From Methanolinea sp. (GTDB lineage: Archaea; Halobacteriota; Methanomicrobia; Methanomicrobiales; Methanospirillaceae), in NCBI GenBank assembly GCA_024518585.1, contig JANIHI010000004.1, forward strand, positions 1 through 64,000: DNA of 64,000 nucleotides. Reading direction: 5' to 3'. Below the pieces are notes generated by a model, which searched no databases, was not told where the DNA came from, and worked only from the letters and a program-made list of their open reading frames with translations. A program made the position numbers and the translations under genes. Shown piece by piece: positions 58,833-64,000 of this stretch (the first letter of the stretch is position 1; the number at the start of each line of letters is the position of its first letter).

Positions 58833-59171
58833 TCACCCTTTTGATGCGGGACCGCGGGGAAAACGCGGGGCCCTCCCCGTCAGCCGGTCCCATGTGCCTT
58901 CATCTGAAAAGACCCGCTCCCGCTGGACCCGTCCCTGGAGGTAGAGTGCCGCAAGGATGATCCCAAGGCCGACAAGTTCAGTGGGAAAAACCGGTGAGGA
59001 GGTATACGTGAACAGGAAGCCCAGGAGAGCAAGGGCACAATGAAGGATACCGCGATACGCAGCAGCCCGGTAACCGGAAAGGCCGGTCCGTACAAATATC
59101 CGGGTATCCCGCAACCACAGGAAAAAGGCCACGCTGATACCAAACGCGGCAACGTATACCAGATAACTCAT
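58833..59171 (-). CDS. Small integral membrane protein, unknown
   Basis: 112 aa with three predicted membrane helices (YLVYVAAFGISVAFFLWL, ILHCALALLGFLFTY and TELVGLGIILAALYLQG) and a basic tail. No family recognised. It ends 8 nt before the hisS start, so is probably cotranscribed with hisS and top6. Its start ATG 59171 faces larB. Confidence 0.6.
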   Translation of the reverse strand: MSYLVYVAAFGISVAFFLWLRDTRIFVRTGLSGYRAAAYRGILHCALALLGFLFTYTSSPVFPTELVGLGIILAALYLQGRVQRERVFSDEGTWDRLTGRAPRFPRGPASKG

Positions 59172-59184
59172 GGTGTTACATCAC

Positions 59185-59192
59185 TTATTATA
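59185..59192 (+). promoter_or_regulatory. TATA box of the larB operon
   Basis: TTATTATA lies about 30 nt before the larB ATG at 59221, suggesting a very short or absent leader. Confidence 0.4.
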
Positions 59193-59220
59193 CCCTGGCC
59201 CATATCTTAATTATCACATC

Positions 59221-59997
59221 ATGGCATCGAAACACCGTCTCCGCGAGGTTCTCCAGGGCTTGAAGGAAGGACGTATCACCCTTGATGAGGCGGCACGCAT
59301 GATAGATGGTCTCTGGATCGAGGAAGTGGAGGGGATGGCCCGGCTCGATCTCGGGAGGACAACCCGCTGCGGGATCCCCGAGGTCATCCTTGCCGAAGGG
59401 AAATCGCCGTCCCAGTTGGCCGGCATCGTGCGCCGGGCGACCGAGCTGGGCCAGAGGACGATCGTATCACGCCTCGGACCTGAGCACGCACGGGTAATCC
59501 AGGAGATCTGCGATGAGGAGACCATCCCTGTCATCTGGCACGAGAAAGCGGGCATGGCAGTTATTGCCTGCAGTCCGGGGACGCCACCGGGGAACGGGAT
59601 CGTCGCGATCATCACTGCAGGGACGTCTGACCAGAAAGTTGCAGAGGAAGCGCGTGTCATTGCAGAGGAGATGGGATGCAGCGTCAGGACGGCATATGAT
59701 CTCGGGGCTGCGGGGATCCACCGCCTCTTTCCTGCCCTGAAAAGGTGCCTGGACGCCCATGTCTTTGTTGTCGCGGCCGGGAGAGAGGGGACTCTTCCTG
59801 CTGTCGTGGCAGGCCTTGTTGACAGGCCTGTCATCGGTGTCCCTGTCAGCACGGGGTACGGCTACATGGGAGAGGGCAGGGCGGCACTGGCAAGTATGCT
59901 CCAGTCCTGTGCGGTCATTGCCGTGGTGAATATCGACGCGGGGTTCGTTGCCGGGGCTTTTGCAGCACGTATCGCGAGCATGGTGGGAGAGAGATGA
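59221..59997 (+). CDS. larB: LarB: pyridinium-3,5-dicarboxylate mononucleotide-forming enzyme (NCAIR mutase-like)
   Basis: 258 aa, PurE-like fold. In the nickel-pincer cofactor pathway LarB carboxylates and hydrolyses nicotinic-acid adenine dinucleotide. Diagnostic: [18 protein letters not shown] near residue 48, [14 protein letters not shown] near residue 138, and [28 protein letters not shown] near 180. ATG 59221 is preferred over 59170. The downstream NMN adenylyltransferase gene overlaps it by 4 nt; that enzyme family makes the dinucleotide substrate. LarA, LarC and LarE are not in the window. Confidence 0.92.
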   Translation: MASKHRLREVLQGLKEGRITLDEAARMIDGLWIEEVEGMARLDLGRTTRCGIPEVILAEGKSPSQLAGIVRRATELGQRTIVSRLGPEHARVIQEICDEETIPVIWHEKAGMAVIACSPGTPPGNGIVAIITAGTSDQKVAEEARVIAEEMGCSVRTAYDLGAAGIHRLFPALKRCLDAHVFVVAAGREGTLPAVVAGLVDRPVIGVPVSTGYGYMGEGRAALASMLQSCAVIAVVNIDAGFVAGAFAARIASMVGER

Positions 59998-60518
59998 CGC
60001 GGGGACTCTACATTGGGAGGTTTCAGCCGTACCACTGCGGCCACCAGTACATCCTGGAAAACATTGCCCGGAAAGTTGATGAGATCATTATCGGTATCGG
60101 GAGTGCCCAGATATCCCACGAGCCATCCAACCCTTTTACGGCGGGAGAGAGGGTGTTGATGATCACCAGGGCCCTCGTCTCCATTGGCATCCCCGTCTAT
60201 GTCATCCCCATTGAGGACGTATACCGAAATGCGCTCTGGGTCTCCCACGTCCGGTCAATGGCCCCTCCCTTTGACGTCGTGTTTTCGAGCAACCCGCTTG
60301 TGGTCAGACTCTTTGAGGAGGAGGGAGTGACCGTTGAATCTCCTGCCATGTATGAGCGTGAGTTCTACAGCGGGACAGAAATACGCCGGCGCATCCTCGC
60401 CGGGGAGGAGTGGGAAAACCTCGTCCCGGTACCCGTTGTGGATGTAATCCGGGAGATTGACGGTATTGGAAGGATTCGCCAGGTCGCCAGGAACGATGGC
60501 GATGCCCAGCGGTTTTGA
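59994..60518 (+). CDS. nadM: Archaeal NMN adenylyltransferase
   Basis: 174 aa. Transfers AMP to nicotinamide (or nicotinate) mononucleotide to make NAD+ or its acid form. Nucleotidyltransferase motifs [10 protein letters not shown] at residues ~8-17 and the [10 protein letters not shown] near residue 125. Translationally coupled to larB (ATGA overlap). Presumably it serves general NAD synthesis as well. Confidence 0.94.
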   Translation: MTRGLYIGRFQPYHCGHQYILENIARKVDEIIIGIGSAQISHEPSNPFTAGERVLMITRALVSIGIPVYVIPIEDVYRNALWVSHVRSMAPPFDVVFSSNPLVVRLFEEEGVTVESPAMYEREFYSGTEIRRRILAGEEWENLVPVPVVDVIREIDGIGRIRQVARNDGDAQRF

Positions 60519-61800
60519 CACGATAGACATGTTCAGGAAGATCAAAGAGATCATTGGGGCGAAAGAACCGGTCAGGGTGCGGGAGATCCATGTCGAGGAG
60601 GTTTCCCGGATCATCGAGGAGTATGAACGCGCTTTGGAAGCGGAATTATTGGAGAAATTTTCCGCCCCCCGCCAGGAATTTCTTGTTCTCAGGAGCCACC
60701 TGCAGTCCTGCCTTGCCAGGTTGGGAGGGACACAGGCGAAGACCGCATTCCATCCAAAAATAGAGAGGATCACGAAAAACTCACTTCCAGAGTTCGAGAA
60801 AGCGCTCTCCTCTGCCCTCGAGAGGACTTTTCCCAATGAGCCGGACGCATTTTACCAGGCGGCAACCGAATCTCTCAAGGGGTGTGTCAAGGGCCTCGCT
60901 GGCCCGGGCAGGTACCTCGGGACTGTTTTCCCCGAGGAGATGAAAGAGATCAGGACCCTCGTTGATGCACTCGGCCAGAAAATTAACAGCATGACACCCG
61001 CGCTGGCTGATACCAGGGCAAGGAGGGAGAGGATAGCCCAGGCCCGGAGCATCTACTCATCACTTACCGAGGCAAAAAAATCCCTCGAAAGGACAAAGAA
61101 GGAATTATCTGCCCTCACCGAATCCCAAAAGGACCTTGGCCGCCGCCGGGAGGAACTCGAACGGGTCAGCAATGAGTGCCATGCGACCATCTCGGCAGAT
61201 ACGGACCTATCAAGAACAGAGGCGGATGCGGAAAGGACAAGCCGAAAGATCGGCGATCTGGAGCGAGAGTCACTCGTGGTTCTCTCAACCCTGTCCCACG
61301 TCCTGAAAAAGGCCGAAAAAATCGTCCAGAAAAAGGTGGGGACCGGAAAGGAACTGAACCACGTCGTGCGACTCCTTGCGTCAGAAGGGGCACGCCTCCA
61401 GGCAAGTACCGCAGACCGCATTGCAAAAGTGCTGCCGGTTATCCAGGGACTCATCTCGTCGGGCGACATCCAGCTCAAGAACCAGGAAGAACAGGTCCTT
61501 TTCCGGTCCCCTGGAAGTATACCTTCACGTCTCTATTCTCTCATTGAGCAAAGGCAGGAGCTTGAAAGGATGCTTGGTGCCGAGCAGGAGATGATAACGC
61601 ACCACCCGGCAAGGGTCCGCCTCGCCTGGGCAGAAAAAGCGCTCACGGAGGTTTGCGCCGATGCAAAAAAAGTGCAGCGGGATATCGATGAAAAGCAGGA
61701 GAAGGCCAAGGTCCTGGAAAGGGACCTTCCCAGGCGGTTACGCGACCTTGAGGCGGCTCTCTCTCATCTTCTCGCGGAAAAGATCAGTATCGTGACCTGA
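60502..61800 (+). CDS. Long coiled-coil protein in the larB-nadM operon
   Basis: 432 aa, hydrophilic and mostly helical: strong heptads at ~180-260 (for example [34 protein letters not shown]) and ~385-425 ([20 protein letters not shown]). No ATPase head, no signal peptide and no membrane helix. Starts inside nadM (overlap 17 nt); ATG 60502 has AGGA 9 nt upstream, ATG 60496 and 60529 are alternatives. Not recognised; SMC-hinge-less coiled coils of this kind can be scaffolds. Gene context suggests cotranscription, not shared pathway. Confidence 0.6.
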   Translation: MPSGFDTIDMFRKIKEIIGAKEPVRVREIHVEEVSRIIEEYERALEAELLEKFSAPRQEFLVLRSHLQSCLARLGGTQAKTAFHPKIERITKNSLPEFEKALSSALERTFPNEPDAFYQAATESLKGCVKGLAGPGRYLGTVFPEEMKEIRTLVDALGQKINSMTPALADTRARRERIAQARSIYSSLTEAKKSLERTKKELSALTESQKDLGRRREELERVSNECHATISADTDLSRTEADAERTSRKIGDLERESLVVLSTLSHVLKKAEKIVQKKVGTGKELNHVVRLLASEGARLQASTADRIAKVLPVIQGLISSGDIQLKNQEEQVLFRSPGSIPSRLYSLIEQRQELERMLGAEQEMITHHPARVRLAWAEKALTEVCADAKKVQRDIDEKQEKAKVLERDLPRRLRDLEAALSHLLAEKISIVT

Positions 61801-61874
61801 AGAATGGTCTCACCGGTATCCTCAGGCCATGGTGAATCCATGAGGGAGGAGAAAAAGGGGACGTAACTGGAGAT

Positions 61875-61883
61875 TGTATATAC
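61875..61883 (+). promoter_or_regulatory. TATA box of small Cys-rich gene
   Basis: TGTATATAC lies about 30 nt before ATG 61910; the message would be leaderless or nearly so, and no Shine-Dalgarno site is seen upstream of the ATG. Confidence 0.4.
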
Positions 61884-61909
61884 TTGCACCGGTATACAAC
61901 ACCTGGGTT

Positions 61910-62182
61910 ATGTCAGGAGAGCAGGATGATTACAGGGTTCTCCCCGTCAGGGGAGGATTGGTCCCCTGTCTTCCCGGGCGGGAAGAGACAGTCGAGCATT
62001 GCCGTTTCTGTGTGCATTCACGGTATTTCCTCGTCAGGGGAGAGTACCATAAATCACCGGCACTCGTGTATTGCCTCCGGCACAGGGACGCCCAGGAAGT
62101 CGATATGAAACAGGTCGAGGCCGTGAAATGTGCCGACCGGAAAGGGGAGGGGTACCGGAGCATGATGACGATTCTCGGTTAG
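61910..62182 (+). CDS. Small Cys-rich protein (possible zinc binding)
   Basis: 90 aa. Cysteines at VEHCRFCVHSRYF, VYCLRHRDAQEV and VKCADRKGEG could supply four metal ligands (CxxC, C, C), with two or three His nearby. Frame opens further upstream at 61874, but that would precede the predicted message start. No family recognised. It converges with the RHH gene 10 nt away. Confidence 0.5.
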   Translation: MSGEQDDYRVLPVRGGLVPCLPGREETVEHCRFCVHSRYFLVRGEYHKSPALVYCLRHRDAQEVDMKQVEAVKCADRKGEGYRSMMTILG

Positions 62183-62192
62183 CCACCTCTTT

Positions 62193-62531
62193 TTAGGTTT
62201 TCCAGAACTCGTACCATTTCTTACTCTGGTAGGGGACTGTCCTGTTTTCCCGGAGCCATTCGACCTCGATGGTGTGGTGCATTACCCGTATCTCTTCTGT
62301 CAGGTTGGAAAGGACCGTCTTTACGTCTGAGAGTGCCGCCTTGATCTCGAGGTACTCGTCGAAAGTCCGCGGTTGCGTCACAGGCACTCCGGTCCCCTCT
62401 GTGAGGCATGCGATGCCGGTCTGGATGCACTCCGTAATAGCCCTGTTCCTTTCGAGACCATGGTCCTTGGCATACCTGTCGACCAAATCCATTGTATCTG
62501 CATCAATGGTAATCGAGACCCTCATCGGCAT
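62193..62531 (-). CDS. Ribbon-helix-helix (CopG/NikR-type) regulator
   Basis: 112 aa. RVSITIDADTMDLVDRYAKD at the N-terminus is the RHH beta strand + helix A, and GLERNRAITECIQTGI the second helix, as in CopG/MetJ/Arc-type DNA-binding dimers. The C-terminal ~60 residues are helical and include LSDVKTVLSNLTEEIRVMH; no toxin gene or NikR metal site is evident. GAGGGAT lies just before ATG 62531. Target unknown; it faces cobQ from the same strand (cobQ begins further right), so it may be downstream of cobQ in one transcript. Confidence 0.8.
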   Translation of the reverse strand: MPMRVSITIDADTMDLVDRYAKDHGLERNRAITECIQTGIACLTEGTGVPVTQPRTFDEYLEIKAALSDVKTVLSNLTEEIRVMHHTIEVEWLRENRTVPYQSKKWYEFWKT

Positions 62532-62639
62532 ATGCGATCCCTCGTGATTTCTCGCTGTGGTACATTTCACCCTCCTCCCTGAAATAACTCCCTCCCGGCA
62601 TTCCCGTGGCGCTTTTTCCCCTCCCTTTCCTCGTCATAC

Positions 62640-64000
62640 TCAGTCGAAAAAGGGGAGAATCATATCTAAATTCACGGACCGGCAGAAAAGAGAGGCAAGT
62701 TCATCATAGGGATCGTGGCAGGGAGTCTCCGGCACGTAACAAAGACCTTTTTTCTCATGGAGGTAACGACAGAGGGCATCCACAGCAGAGGGGTTCGAAA
62801 AGAGTCCGTGGAGGTAGGTTCCAATGATGAGGCCGTCCCTGCTCACCGCTCCCTCTCCCTCGAATGCCTCCTGTTCCTGCCCCCGGATTGTCACCCCCAT
62901 GTGAATTTCGTACCCGCAGACTGTGCCGATTTGGGTCAGGATTGGGCCGATGTGGCGTGCATTCCGGGTGACCTGCTCGGTCTTTTTCTCGTAACTCTCA
63001 AAACGGGTCACGACATCGAGGAGGCTAAGACCCGGGTGGATGCCCGCACGCGACTCAACACCCGAATCGATGACCTCCCTGCCGAGCATCTGGTAACCCC
63101 CGCAGATCCCGATGACCGGGACTCCCCTCGAAGCAGCCCCCCGGATCTCCTCTGCCGTCCCTGATGCAAAGAGTTGAGACAGGTCGTCCACGGTGTTTTT
63201 TGTTCCCGGGATGATGAGACAGTCAAACCCCTCAAGCGAGGATCCCAGGGGGACGTATTCCACGGCGACACGCCTCTCCAGGCATTCGAAATCGGTAAAA
63301 TTTGATATGTGGGGGAGCCGGATGATACCGACCCTGACCGGGTGAAAAACAGATCTCTTGTCTCCCAGGGAGAGGGAATCCTCGCTGGGAATGGCGATAG
63401 AAGCGTGGGGGAGAATTCCAAGCACCGGGACACCCGTAATCTCCTCAAGCATCCGTCTCCCGGGTTCAAATATCGCGGGGTCGCCCCGGAACTTGTTGAT
63501 GATCACCCCCCTGACGAGGGGGACGATATCGGGTGGGAGGAGGGAGATTGTACCATACACCTGGGCAAAAACACCACCTCTCTCAATGTCGGCAACCAGG
63601 ATGATGGGGTACCGGAGTGCCCGGGCAAGCAGGACGTTTGCAATATCGCGGGAGTACAGGTTGATCTCTGCAGCCCCTCCTGCGCCCTCCACAACGAGGT
63701 GATGGTACTCTGTTTTCAGCTTCTGGACAGCCTCGAGGGCAATCGAGAGTAAATAATCAGTCTCCAGGTAATATTCGCGTGCAGGGATATCCTTGAAGGG
63801 ACGGCCGAGGAGAACGACCTGGGAGACCGAATCACCCTTTGGCTTGAGGAGGATGGGGTTCATCTCTGCCGTTGGACGTACACGCGCTGCCCGAGCCTGT
63901 ATCGCCTGCGCAATCCCAATCTCCCTTCCATCATCGGTGACGTAAGAATTGAGGCTCATGTTCTGGGATTTGAAGGGAGCAACACTGATTCCGCGATCGC
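62640..64000 (-). CDS. cobQ: Cobyric acid synthase (partial, 5' end outside window)
   Basis: Glutamine-dependent amidation of the cobyrinic-acid side chains in cobamide (vitamin B12-type) synthesis, needed for methyltransferases in methanogens. The frame runs through the right edge: the last codons in the window read [13 protein letters not shown], matching the family N-terminus, so about 30 residues are missing; the ATG at 63959 is internal. BioD-like half: [29 protein letters not shown]; amidotransferase half: ICGGYQMLG (nucleophilic Cys) and GTYLHGLF (His). The Cys/His motifs are intact. Confidence 0.95.
   Translation of the reverse strand, partial: DRGISVAPFKSQNMSLNSYVTDDGREIGIAQAIQARAARVRPTAEMNPILLKPKGDSVSQVVLLGRPFKDIPAREYYLETDYLLSIALEAVQKLKTEYHHLVVEGAGGAAEINLYSRDIANVLLARALRYPIILVADIERGGVFAQVYGTISLLPPDIVPLVRGVIINKFRGDPAIFEPGRRMLEEITGVPVLGILPHASIAIPSEDSLSLGDKRSVFHPVRVGIIRLPHISNFTDFECLERRVAVEYVPLGSSLEGFDCLIIPGTKNTVDDLSQLFASGTAEEIRGAASRGVPVIGICGGYQMLGREVIDSGVESRAGIHPGLSLLDVVTRFESYEKKTEQVTRNARHIGPILTQIGTVCGYEIHMGVTIRGQEQEAFEGEGAVSRDGLIIGTYLHGLFSNPSAVDALCRYLHEKKGLCYVPETPCHDPYDELASLFCRSVNLDMILPFFD

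Overview
The window is from a methanogenic archaeon, most likely of the order Methanomicrobiales (Methanoregula/Methanosphaerula-like). The evidence: an F420-type formate dehydrogenase (fdhA-fdhB); an archaeal RNA polymerase operon with split B''/B' and A'/A'' subunits; both subunits of DNA topoisomerase VI; archaeal LeuRS, NadM, ArfC, PINA, PAC2 and DUF473 proteins; archaeal TATA boxes; and Shine-Dalgarno sites of the AGGAGGTGAT type. The genus is inference; no 16S or mcr gene is present.

Layout. 1-9.7 kb: accessory metabolism and signalling (start of a possible transposase at the left edge, DUF308 membrane protein, CheC, phosphoribosyltransferase, carbamate kinase + arginine deiminase, Fe-S cluster protein, a large HTH-PAS-GAF sensor, a TPR protein). 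9.7-13.4 kb: formate dehydrogenase behind a long AT-rich leader. 13.5-25 kb: transport, metal and redox genes (DUF475, ArfC, NhaD/ArsB permease, CopA + YHS mini-protein, an HPPD-like VOC protein, ferritin, DUF362 ferredoxin-like protein, archaeal glutamate-synthase-like flavoprotein). 25-27.8 kb: first copy of a structured repeat, an orphan nuclease-like protein, and a response regulator with 22 nine-residue repeats. 27.8-36.2 kb: tRNA-Lys and the rpoH-rpoB2-rpoB1-rpoA1-rpoA2-rpl30e-nusA operon, followed by the second copy of the structured repeat. 36.6-44.6 kb: tRNA-Arg, DUF473, PAC2, LeuRS, PINA ATPase, HisI and a prepilin peptidase, mostly leftward. 44.7-54.7 kb: a two-armed cluster. The leftward arm has a PATAN/DUF2226-like protein, a membrane Roadblock-like protein, MinD and a small membrane protein. 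The rightward arm has a Roadblock protein, a PATAN/DUF2226-like + Roadblock protein, a secretion ATPase and two TadC/FlaJ-type membrane proteins. 54.7-64 kb: topoisomerase VI, HisRS, a LarB-NadM-coiled-coil operon, a small Cys-rich protein, an RHH regulator and cobyric acid synthase, which runs off the right edge.

Most notable candidates: (1) the 44.7-54.7 kb cluster, which looks like an archaeal Tad/type-IV-like pilus motor coupled to a Roadblock/PATAN-like/MinD module of the kind that controls pilus polarity in bacteria; (2) two copies of a ~170-190 nt element with three conserved hairpins and a 29-nt tail identical at 28 positions, each in a convergent intergenic gap; (3) an HPPD-like protein keeping the complete 2-His-1-Glu iron triad in an anaerobe; (4) LarB translationally coupled to NMN adenylyltransferase.
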